Below the pieces are notes generated by a model, which did no database searches, had not been told where the DNA came from, and saw only the letters and a program-made list of their open reading frames with translations. A stretch of DNA of 64,000 bases from Bacteroidia bacterium. GTDB lineage: Bacteria > Bacteroidota > Bacteroidia > Cytophagales > JAAEPT01. Location: the NCBI GenBank assembly GCA_030431525.1, contig JAUIJC010000023.1, positions 1 through 64,000 of the forward strand, in the 5' to 3' direction. Made by a program: the position numbers and the translations under genes. Positions 50,688 to 58,481 of this stretch are shown piece by piece (the stretch's first letter is position 1; every line of letters starts with the position of its first letter).

Positions 50688-51992
50688 ATGCTACTTAATA
50701 ACATCAGTCAATTCAAAAGCCTTCAAGCGTATCTTCTACGTGGTGCCTCAGTAGGCATATTATTGAAAGTGGCTGAGATGGGACTTGCGTTTGGGAGTAA
50801 TGTGATCATAGCAAATCTCTTAACACCTTCAGAATATGGGGTGTTTTCCTATTTTTTTTCCATAGCCCTCCTTCTTGGAACAATTGCATCCATAGGATTT
50901 GAACCATACCTCACCCGCGAAATTGGATCCTTGGCATCGGGTGACAACCAATTTATCATTCGCAGGCTTCTTCGGTTTTCAAGACATTCAGTATTTCTGG
51001 CCTCAATACTTATTTCTGGTGTTGCCTTACTGATCGGGGTACTGTTCTTTTTTACTGGTGAGCACAAAATGGCATTTAGCATCTCCATGCTCTCCATTCC
51101 ACTATTTGCCCTTTCATTATTAAACCAAGGCGCTTTAAAAGGGCATAAAAAAATTTTAAGTGGCTTGGCCTCCAATAGCCTCATTCGACCTGTAACATTT
51201 TTAGGACTTATGGCTGGGATGTGGTTGTACAACGGAGCAATCACCTTGGAACAGTTTGTCCTATTCAATATTTGCTCATTCGCAGCTTCTTGGATTGTTG
51301 GAGACCTCAGATTGCGTCAACTCTCCAAGACAACTATGCTTTCCCAAAAGCCTAATCTTGAGGTTGATTTTAAACTCCGCAATGTAACCCCCTTCATGTT
51401 CTTGGGAGCTTTAACAGTGATTCACGGCAGTATAGACACCCTTATGCTGGGTTCATTTTCAGATAATGAAAGCATTGGACTCTTTAATGTTGCCAATAAA
51501 ATTGCCACGGTTTGCTCCCTCCTATTATTTGCTTCAAATACAGCACTCGCTCCTGTCATTGCCGAACTGAATCATAAAAAAGACCTCACCACCATTCAAG
51601 TTGTGGTCACCAAAACCATAAGATATATAGGCCTCCTATCCATCCCGGCCATTGGCCTTCTTGGGATCTTCGGAAAGGAGTTTTTAATGCTATTCGGAAA
51701 GGGATATGAACAAGCCTACCCCGTATTAATTGTTCTCCTCGTTGGCCACTTCATAAACATCATTGCTGGGCCTGTAGGGAACTTGGCGAATATGACGGGA
51801 AATGAAAAGCTAACCAACAAAGCCATGGGAATTAGCATCGTCATCAACATTGTATTAAATGCCATCTTGATTCCCTTGTTCGGAGGTGTTGGGGCAGCGA
51901 TTGCCTCAACAATAAGCTTTATCGTCTGGAATGTTTACTTAATTTTTACAGTAAAGAAGGCGACAGGCATTAACACTACTGTTTTTGGATAA
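50688..51992 (+). CDS. Polysaccharide flippase, Wzx/MATE type
   Basis: 434-residue inner-membrane protein with about 12-14 hydrophobic helices, beginning LRGASVGILLKVAEMGLAFG. Typical of the MurJ/Wzx/oligosaccharide flippase superfamily, which moves lipid-linked glycans across the inner membrane. Its TAA is followed directly by the ATG of the asparagine-synthase-like gene, so the two are coupled. Wzx-type substrate not predictable. Confidence 0.88.
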   Translation: MLLNNISQFKSLQAYLLRGASVGILLKVAEMGLAFGSNVIIANLLTPSEYGVFSYFFSIALLLGTIASIGFEPYLTREIGSLASGDNQFIIRRLLRFSRHSVFLASILISGVALLIGVLFFFTGEHKMAFSISMLSIPLFALSLLNQGALKGHKKILSGLASNSLIRPVTFLGLMAGMWLYNGAITLEQFVLFNICSFAASWIVGDLRLRQLSKTTMLSQKPNLEVDFKLRNVTPFMFLGALTVIHGSIDTLMLGSFSDNESIGLFNVANKIATVCSLLLFASNTALAPVIAELNHKKDLTTIQVVVTKTIRYIGLLSIPAIGLLGIFGKEFLMLFGKGYEQAYPVLIVLLVGHFINIIAGPVGNLANMTGNEKLTNKAMGISIVINIVLNAILIPLFGGVGAAIASTISFIVWNVYLIFTVKKATGINTTVFG

Positions 51993-53549
51993 ATGATGAG
52001 TGAAATCATAACGGATTTATCGCAATTCAAAACCACCAGTTTTGACAACGCCAATAAATTTTACGCAAAGGGCTACGCTTTCTATCAAGGAACCTGTCTT
52101 GATGAAGAGGGACTATTGAAGCTGCTCGAAGGAAAAAGCATTATTGAAACTGAGGAACTGATTGGCGAATTGGATGGCGATTTTTCAGTTATTTCTATTC
52201 AAGAACAAGAAACCCTGGTGTCAATCAGCCCATCGCGCGCTTTTCCGCTTTTTTATAAATCCACGAATGACAGATTAGAAATTCGCGACAGTCTGCATCA
52301 TCAGAAACTGACAGGCAATCCCTCCCTAATAAACCATTTCTTACTTACTGGGGTCACTCCATCCAATACAACCCTTGCTGAAGGATGGCATCAAATCGAG
52401 CCTGGAAGCACCGTAGTTTTTAGCAATGGGAAAATCAAAAGAACTTCCAGCTTCCAATTACCGATAAGTGAACAGGTTTCTGATTCACCCACCATCGAAG
52501 AAAACCTTTCTTTGCTCTTCGATCGAATCATTGCAAGACTTGGGGGAAGGCAGGCCTGCATTCCTTTATCTGGAGGATTGGATTCAAGGCTGATCCTGGC
52601 TGGATTAGTACAAAGGGGTTACAAAAATATCTTCTGCTTCACCTACGGAAAAACGGACAGCTTTGAGGCGACAACTGCACAAAAGCTATGCTCCTTGCTA
52701 CAGGTGGATTGGCATTTTGTAGAATACACGGATGAAGTGTTGACAAATTACTTTTCCGAGACCTATAAAAAGTATGAGGATGATAGTTTCCATTATTCCT
52801 CGCTTCCTTATGAACAGGATTTTTTTGCGGTTCAGCAACTACACGATAAAAATTTGATTGAGGATAACGCTGTATTTCTTCCTGGTTTTGGAGCAGATGT
52901 GTTGGCAGGAAGCTGGATACCAATCCTTCCTGAATTAAACAAAGCCAGTTTCACCATAGAAGGAGTAGCGAATCACTTGTTAAATAGCTCGAAGTTCTTT
53001 TGTCAAAAAACCGAGAGACTTCCATTAAAAGACTTGATTTTAGCCGACATACAAACCATGGATGTCGTTGACCTAAGCAGCTACGTTCGCGCCATAGAAA
53101 GCTGGGGAATCAAAAATAGGCTCATGAAATACCAAGGCAATTCATGCCGAGCGTATGAATATTTTGGATACGATTTTATGCTCCCGTTTTTATCCAAAGC
53201 CAACATCACCTTCTGGCTCCAACAGCCACTACACAGCCGAGTGGACAAAAAATCATATAAGGAACATATTTCCGAAAACCTGTTTAGACCATTGGGAATC
53301 GATTTTCATTTCAAGAATATTTCGTCTCTTGATACACATGCCAGCCTTACAGTCAGGCTCAAATCCATTACTCCTAAATTCATTCGAAAAATAGGTAAGC
53401 TCTTATTTATCAATACCAAAAAGCAAGACGTTAACAACTTCATGTCCCTCAATGACATGATTCTTGAAAAATTAAACCGTAGGGATCTGAACAAGGAGCA
53501 AAACATCAACTTTGTTGAAGCTAACTATTTACTTAGTAGGAGAAAGTAG
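51993..53549 (+). CDS. Asparagine-synthase-like ligase without amidotransferase Cys
   Basis: 518 residues. The C-terminal half has the ATP-pyrophosphatase PP-loop IPLSGGLDSRLILAG near 189-203, as in asparagine synthetase B and its relatives. The N-terminal Ntn-type domain (residues 30-120, with IGELDGDFSVISI and SRAFPLFY) is present but the nucleophilic Cys after Met1 is missing; the protein starts MMSEIITDL. The same loss occurs in beta-lactam synthetase and lasso-peptide cyclase, which use amines instead of glutamine ammonia. It lies between two flippase genes, so amidation of a glycan or glycoconjugate is plausible but inferred. Confidence 0.78.
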   Translation: MMSEIITDLSQFKTTSFDNANKFYAKGYAFYQGTCLDEEGLLKLLEGKSIIETEELIGELDGDFSVISIQEQETLVSISPSRAFPLFYKSTNDRLEIRDSLHHQKLTGNPSLINHFLLTGVTPSNTTLAEGWHQIEPGSTVVFSNGKIKRTSSFQLPISEQVSDSPTIEENLSLLFDRIIARLGGRQACIPLSGGLDSRLILAGLVQRGYKNIFCFTYGKTDSFEATTAQKLCSLLQVDWHFVEYTDEVLTNYFSETYKKYEDDSFHYSSLPYEQDFFAVQQLHDKNLIEDNAVFLPGFGADVLAGSWIPILPELNKASFTIEGVANHLLNSSKFFCQKTERLPLKDLILADIQTMDVVDLSSYVRAIESWGIKNRLMKYQGNSCRAYEYFGYDFMLPFLSKANITFWLQQPLHSRVDKKSYKEHISENLFRPLGIDFHFKNISSLDTHASLTVRLKSITPKFIRKIGKLLFINTKKQDVNNFMSLNDMILEKLNRRDLNKEQNINFVEANYLLSRRK

Positions 53550-53658
53550 ACATCAAGCGTTCAGCCAATTATCCTCCCCATTGTAGAGGGCTTACTCGAA
53601 CAAAACCTCCCTCCAAGGTGTTCCCCGAAAATACTCGTCCACTCGCTCAAAAAACACT

Positions 53659-54921
53659 GTGCTAAAAGCTGTTCTTTCCACCTTTTCAAGCCGACTACTG
53701 CAACAGCTGTCCAACTTTTTGGTGATAATCCTAAGCACCAATCTTTTTGGGGTGGAAGGCCGAGGAAACATTAGCCTTTTTGTCACCAACATGGCCTTGT
53801 TGATTCTATTCAACAATGTAATTGGCGGACAAACCATTATTTATTTAACCCCCCGTCGGAATATTTACCAACTCCTAATCCCAAGTTATCTGTGGAGCAC
53901 ACTCTGCACAATAGTCGGCAGTATGTTGTTGTATATCTTGGGCTTTGTACCTGAAAGTCAGTTCGTGCATTTGATTTTTATCACCCTGCTGAACTCCTTT
54001 GTCGCGGACAACCTGATGCTTTTGTTGGGGCGTGAAAAAATCCACCAGCATAACCTATTGGGACTTTTTCAAACGGTTTCCATTCTCATTTGGCTTGTGG
54101 TCTTCTTTGAGGTTTTTCAGCTGAAGGAAATCACTACTTACCTGTATGCACTGTACTTAGCCTTTGGCTCCTCTTTCTTGCTCAGCATCCCTTTGATGGT
54201 AAGGCTCCAGAAAAACTTTACCTTCAAAGGATTAAAAAGTACCGTCAAAAAGGCCATCCGTTACGGATTCATCTCCCAATCGGCCAACCTAATCCAATTC
54301 CTCAATTACCGATTGGGGTACTATTTCATTGCCTTCTACCAAACCTCAGAAAAGGATTTAGGCATTTTCTCCGTGGCTGTATCACTGTCAGAGTCCGTGT
54401 GGCTTATCGGCCGAAGCCTGGCCACCGTACAGCTCTCTAAAATCTCAAACTCAAAGGATGAAGCCTATTCCACCAAGATCACCCTACAAGCCTTCAAAGG
54501 AAGCTTCCTGCTCACCACTTTGGCCGTAGGAGGCCTTTTTCTTTTCCCATGGGAATGGCTCCTTCCCATTTTCAAAAGTCAGGAACTGATTGACAGCCTC
54601 CCAAAACTGTTTCTCTACCTTGGTCCTGGAATCGTTGCCTTGGGCACCACGGCCACCATTGCTCCTTACTACAGCGGACGCGGAAAGTACATCATCAACG
54701 TGTATTCTTCTGGAATAGGGCTTCTATTCACCTTGTTGGGCTGCCTGGTTTTCATCCCTTATTTCGGGATTCTCGGCGCCGCCATGACCAACTCCCTTAG
54801 CTATGTGGCGCTCTCCATTTATTTCATGAGCGTCTTTGGGCGCGACAACCAACTAACTATTTGGGATTATATCCCGAGATTGAGCGACTTGAATCAACTA
54901 CCAATTCCTTTCAAAAAGTAA
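53659..54921 (+). CDS. Second polysaccharide flippase
   Basis: 420 residues, about 12-14 hydrophobic helices (FLVIILSTNLFGVEGRGNIS, then IAPYYSGRGKYIINVY near the end), of the polysaccharide-biosynthesis/MATE-like superfamily. Distinct in sequence from the 50688 flippase. The GTG at 53659 is the chosen start; no ATG is in frame near it. It lies 109 bases after the ligase gene and its stop overlaps the next start by one base. Confidence 0.83.
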   Translation: MLKAVLSTFSSRLLQQLSNFLVIILSTNLFGVEGRGNISLFVTNMALLILFNNVIGGQTIIYLTPRRNIYQLLIPSYLWSTLCTIVGSMLLYILGFVPESQFVHLIFITLLNSFVADNLMLLLGREKIHQHNLLGLFQTVSILIWLVVFFEVFQLKEITTYLYALYLAFGSSFLLSIPLMVRLQKNFTFKGLKSTVKKAIRYGFISQSANLIQFLNYRLGYYFIAFYQTSEKDLGIFSVAVSLSESVWLIGRSLATVQLSKISNSKDEAYSTKITLQAFKGSFLLTTLAVGGLFLFPWEWLLPIFKSQELIDSLPKLFLYLGPGIVALGTTATIAPYYSGRGKYIINVYSSGIGLLFTLLGCLVFIPYFGILGAAMTNSLSYVALSIYFMSVFGRDNQLTIWDYIPRLSDLNQLPIPFKK

Positions 54922-55334
54922 TGGAAAACCTATACCTCTCAGAGTACCTCGAAGAAATCGAAAAACACATTGTCATCGAAGGCGACGAGCACACCATCTA
55001 CGCCTATCTTTTGAACAATGATGCTGAAAACACCATTATCCTATCGGGGTTTGTGTGTTCCCGAGGAACGCTGGTTGATAGTTTAGAGGCCGTTGAAACC
55101 TACCTTGAAAAAGGCTTTGCCCCAGTATTGGCCAAACCTTTTGCCAATGAGTTCTCAGTCGAAAAAGAGGTAAAAGCAGAGGATATTGACATTGACTTTG
55201 AGGATAACGCCATCACCGTTACCATCAATCACATCATCTTCTTGGTAATCGATTTAGAGCAAGGAAAATCGTTCTCCTTGGGATTAGCTGAGGAAGGGCC
55301 TTATGGATTTCCTTTGGGTACAGGGCAAAACTAA
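54921..55334 (+). CDS. Acidic protein of unknown function
   Basis: 137 residues, no signal peptide or membrane segment, many Glu and Asp (net charge strongly negative), alternating beta and helical stretches, ending EGPYGFPLGTGQN. I do not recognise it. The ATG at 54921 shares a base with the flippase stop, which argues for translational coupling and a real gene. A start 20 codons earlier lies inside the flippase gene and is less likely. Confidence 0.65.
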   Translation: MENLYLSEYLEEIEKHIVIEGDEHTIYAYLLNNDAENTIILSGFVCSRGTLVDSLEAVETYLEKGFAPVLAKPFANEFSVEKEVKAEDIDIDFEDNAITVTINHIIFLVIDLEQGKSFSLGLAEEGPYGFPLGTGQN

Positions 55335-55356
55335 AAACTCACATATTTTTTCAACA

Positions 55357-56094
55357 ATGCCATTTTCAAAAACCCTTTTCACAGGAATTTTTGTCCTGCT
55401 CTCATTCTCCCTATTTGGTCAATCTCAATACTATTTGGATGAGTCTGAGTCAGACACCTCCTTCCAACATTTTATAGAGGAATTGACTGAAATTGTGGCT
55501 CAACGGGATACGACAAGGCTATTTCTGCTATTGGCTGACAGTATAATTGAAAGCAAGGATGGGTGTGATTATGGAACCAAAACATGCTTTATTGAAAGCA
55601 TGAGATTTCGAGAAGATGGGGATACTTCCTATTTCTGGACAGACGCAGAAAAAGTACTCTCCTTTGGTTTCTACCAACAACTTCAATCACCAGAATATCC
55701 ATTAAGCCGATTGGAAAAAGGAGAAAAGAATTTTCAGGCTCCTTCTTATCTAAAAATTGGTTTTGACCCATTCACTACACTTTTTGTCCATGCCGAACGG
55801 GTCAATGTCCGAGAAAAGCCAACTGTCAATTCAAAGGTCCTTACTCAAATCACCCACGACACTCTTTCCTATTTCAATGTCATGATTGATGAAGCAAATG
55901 GGATAAATTGGCCCAGGAACACTGCATGGACTGATGCTGAGGGATATTCTTGGGTTCCTGTAAAACTACGAGACGGGCGTTTTGGCTATATCGCTGAGCG
56001 GTTTACCTCTTTGAGTATTTTGAAGGAAATGACCATTTCAAAGATTAAGGAAGAATGGAAAATCGTGTCATTTTACAATCCTCCAGGTTGTTAA
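55357..56094 (+). CDS. Exported protein with bacterial SH3 domain
   Basis: 245 residues from ATG 55357, signal peptide ending LFGQ. A middle region with no known motif (CDYGTKTCFIE, two Cys that may pair) is followed by an SH3b-like domain at about 145-225 (HAERVNVREKPTVNSKVLTQ, then YSWVPVKLRDGRFGYIAERF). SH3b domains often bind cell wall. It follows the acidic protein by 22 bases. Its stop overlaps the convergent toxin gene by 4 bases. Confidence 0.72.
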   Translation: MPFSKTLFTGIFVLLSFSLFGQSQYYLDESESDTSFQHFIEELTEIVAQRDTTRLFLLLADSIIESKDGCDYGTKTCFIESMRFREDGDTSYFWTDAEKVLSFGFYQQLQSPEYPLSRLEKGEKNFQAPSYLKIGFDPFTTLFVHAERVNVREKPTVNSKVLTQITHDTLSYFNVMIDEANGINWPRNTAWTDAEGYSWVPVKLRDGRFGYIAERFTSLSILKEMTISKIKEEWKIVSFYNPPGC

Positions 56095-56459
56095 TCACAA
56101 TTACCTTCTTCTCCTTCAGGACTTGAAAAACTTTCCTCAATGATTCCTACCAACGCCTTTAATTGATGATCTGGAATATTTTCTTGGTCTGATTTATCAA
56201 AAATATCTACCAAGAAAACCGCATTATTAACAACCCTAAAGTGGGTAATCACTCTTGCTCCTCCACTTTTCCCCTTTCCCTTGCTTGTAATCGCCATTCG
56301 AACTTTATAGCAATCCATTCCAAGGGAGATTCCCAAATTTGGTTCCGCTTCAAGACTCTCAATCAGTTTGAGCAAATCCTTCTTAAGGGACTTATATTTC
56401 TTCGCCAATTTCTTAAGCCTCCGCTCAAAGTATGGCGTGACGATAACATCATAACTCAT
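56091..56459 (-). CDS. RelE/ParE-family toxin
   Basis: 122 residues. Opens SYDVIVTPYFERRLKKLAKKY, the helix pair of RelE/ParE toxins, and has the signature KVRMAITSKGKGKSGGARVI followed by FLVDIFDKSDQENI. RelE-type toxins are mRNA interferases, ParE-type act on gyrase; the sequence does not settle which. The C-terminal tail (SPEGEEGNCD) is a little longer than usual. It overlaps the antitoxin gene by 11 bases, and its stop overlaps the convergent SH3 gene. Confidence 0.85.
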   Translation of the reverse strand: MSYDVIVTPYFERRLKKLAKKYKSLKKDLLKLIESLEAEPNLGISLGMDCYKVRMAITSKGKGKSGGARVITHFRVVNNAVFLVDIFDKSDQENIPDHQLKALVGIIEESFSSPEGEEGNCD

Positions 56460-56667
56460 CGAGCAGATTCCTTGCAGATTTCAAGGCCTTCTTCCCTTCT
56501 TGATGAAGCTTGATGTCATTAAATGCCTCTGTCCAGTCCTGAAGCAATTGTTCCATTTTGGAATCGTCCTTGACTTCCTTAATGACTTTGACGTAGTTCA
56601 AGCTCCTGATAAGTTCCATAAAAAACGGAGCCTTGGAATTGTCGCTGATGTCCAATAAAACTTTCAT
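56449..56667 (-). CDS. Antitoxin of the RelE-type pair
   Basis: 72 residues, upstream of and overlapping the toxin gene by 11 bases. The C-terminal segment (QEGKKALKSARNLLDEL) fits Bacteroidota antitoxins that pair with this toxin type; the N-terminal half (LLDISDNSKAPFFMELIRSL) probably forms a dimerisation or DNA-binding unit. Autoregulation is likely by family analogy, but no operator palindrome is obvious in the 69 bases upstream. Confidence 0.8.
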   Translation of the reverse strand: MKVLLDISDNSKAPFFMELIRSLNYVKVIKEVKDDSKMEQLLQDWTEAFNDIKLHQEGKKALKSARNLLDEL

Positions 56668-56736
56668 AAATCATCTCAAGAGTGTTTCCTCACTCTAAGA
56701 ACGCAAAAACAATGCAATTTGGTTGGCTACATCCAC

Positions 56737-58281
56737 TCATAATTCAACCGCCGCCACTGCACACCGCTCCCCATCCATTGCCGCCGAAACAATTCCTCCG
56801 GCATAACCCGCTCCTTCACCACAAGGGAACAAGCCTTTGATTTGCGGATGCTCGCAGGTATCCTTGTCACGGGGAATGCGGACAGGCGATGAGGTACGGG
56901 ACTCTACACCTACAATTTGGGCCTCGTTGGTATAATAGCCCTTCATCTTTTTGCCGAAAGCCTTGAAGCCTTGTTTCAATACATGGGCAATTTTTTCAGG
57001 TAAGGCCTCATCCAAGTTGGTGGAAACCAATCCTGGCTGGTACGATGTTTCCGGCAAATCAGTGGACACCCTGCCTTTCACAAAATCCACCAGACGCTGA
57101 GCCGGCGCGGCCTGAGTCTGTCCAGCCACTTCCCAAGCCTTTCGCTCAATGGATGCCTGATAGGCCATGGCCGCCAACTCCTCCTCCTCGGAGAATGGAG
57201 CGAAATCTTCGGCTCCTACCGACACAACAATACCAGAGTTGGCATACTTGGAATCGCGTTTTGAAGGCGACATGCCATTCACCACAATCTCCTCTTGCGC
57301 CGTGGCAGAAGGAACGATAAACCCTCCTGGACACATACAGAACGAGAACATCCCAAAACGCTCTCCTTTGAATGGCACTTGATGGACCAAGGAATAAGGC
57401 GCAGCTGGCAAATGCTCGCCTCTGTCTATTCCACAATTGTACTGAATGTTGTCAATCAGCTTTTGTGGATGCTCGATGCGGACACCAAGGGCAAATGGCT
57501 TGGCCTCAATAAGTACTTTGCGGTTTTTTAGCAAGCGGAAAATATCACGGGCAGAATGGCCTGTAGCCAAAATGACGGCATCGGCTTTGAGCTTTTCATT
57601 GTCATTGATTTCAACGCCTTTGATTGCGTCTCCCTCAATCAAAAAATCTGTCACTCGGCTGTCGAAACGCACTTCCCCTCCGCAATCATTAATCGCTTCG
57701 CGTATAGCAGCGATGATTTTGGGTAATTTGTTTGTGCCGATGTGTGGATGCGCATCCACCAAAATATCTTCCTTGGCTCCAAAGGCCACCAATATTTCTA
57801 AGACACGCCTCAAATCACCACGTTTTTTAGACCGTGTATAAAGCTTGCCATCAGAATAAGTACCAGCCCCGCCTTCTCCAAAACAGTAGTTGGAATCGGG
57901 ATTGACGATGTTCTTTTTGTTGATGTTCGCCAGATCACGACGACGCGCCTGAACGTCCTTTCCCCGTTCCAACACAATGGGCTTCTTCCCTTGCTCAATC
58001 AATCGAAGTGCGGCGAAAAGTCCTGCCGGTCCGGCCCCCACAACAATGACTGGCTCCCTGTTCTCTACATTTTGAAGACGATCCTTCGACCATTCCAACA
58101 AGGGTGGCAACTCGGCATCAAACAGCTCCGCCTGTACCTGTACACGCACCGTTTTCTTGCGGGCGTCAATGGAGCGACGCACTAAACGGTAACGCTTTCC
58201 TTCGTATTTGGATTGGAAGAAACTGTCCAGTGCCTCTTGATTAAAGGCCACTTCTGGAGAAAGGGAAAGATCTATTTTCAC
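56737..58281 (-). CDS. NAD(P)/FAD-dependent oxidoreductase (COG2509 type)
   Basis: 514 residues. FAD-binding VVGAGPAGLFAALRL is near residue 79-93, followed by GEGGAGTYSDGKLYT and, at the C-terminal, FPCGEGAGYAGGIVSAAMDG, the second FAD motif. The architecture matches a widespread family of unknown substrate (uncharacterised FAD-dependent dehydrogenases, COG2509). Start is GTG at 58281. A stand-alone gene. Confidence 0.85.
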   Translation of the reverse strand: MKIDLSLSPEVAFNQEALDSFFQSKYEGKRYRLVRRSIDARKKTVRVQVQAELFDAELPPLLEWSKDRLQNVENREPVIVVGAGPAGLFAALRLIEQGKKPIVLERGKDVQARRRDLANINKKNIVNPDSNYCFGEGGAGTYSDGKLYTRSKKRGDLRRVLEILVAFGAKEDILVDAHPHIGTNKLPKIIAAIREAINDCGGEVRFDSRVTDFLIEGDAIKGVEINDNEKLKADAVILATGHSARDIFRLLKNRKVLIEAKPFALGVRIEHPQKLIDNIQYNCGIDRGEHLPAAPYSLVHQVPFKGERFGMFSFCMCPGGFIVPSATAQEEIVVNGMSPSKRDSKYANSGIVVSVGAEDFAPFSEEEELAAMAYQASIERKAWEVAGQTQAAPAQRLVDFVKGRVSTDLPETSYQPGLVSTNLDEALPEKIAHVLKQGFKAFGKKMKGYYTNEAQIVGVESRTSSPVRIPRDKDTCEHPQIKGLFPCGEGAGYAGGIVSAAMDGERCAVAAVEL

Positions 58282-58345
58282 CGGAATTGGGGAAAGGAAT
58301 TGTCAATGGGGGATTTGAGAAATTCTGAACAAGAATATTGCTTGA

Positions 58346-58461
58346 AAACCACCGTGAACACAGAGGAAGGGAGGTTTAAGAGACTCCTTTCCTCGAAACA
58401 AAATAATGTTTTAAGAATAAGAGGTCTCCTTTTCTCCCTTCCTCTGTGTTCTCTGTGGTTT
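58346..58461. repeat. Element with 28-bp inverted ends (ACACAGAGGAAGGGAG type)
   Basis: Arms 58346-58373 and 58434-58461 are inverted copies with one or two mismatches. Inner bases also show an inverted GAGACTCC/GGTCTC pair. It sits between the FAD oxidoreductase and MORN genes; part of the arms would read as an ORF but has no coding quality. Confidence 0.85.
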
Positions 58462-58481
58462 AATTCAGAATAGGCGATTTA

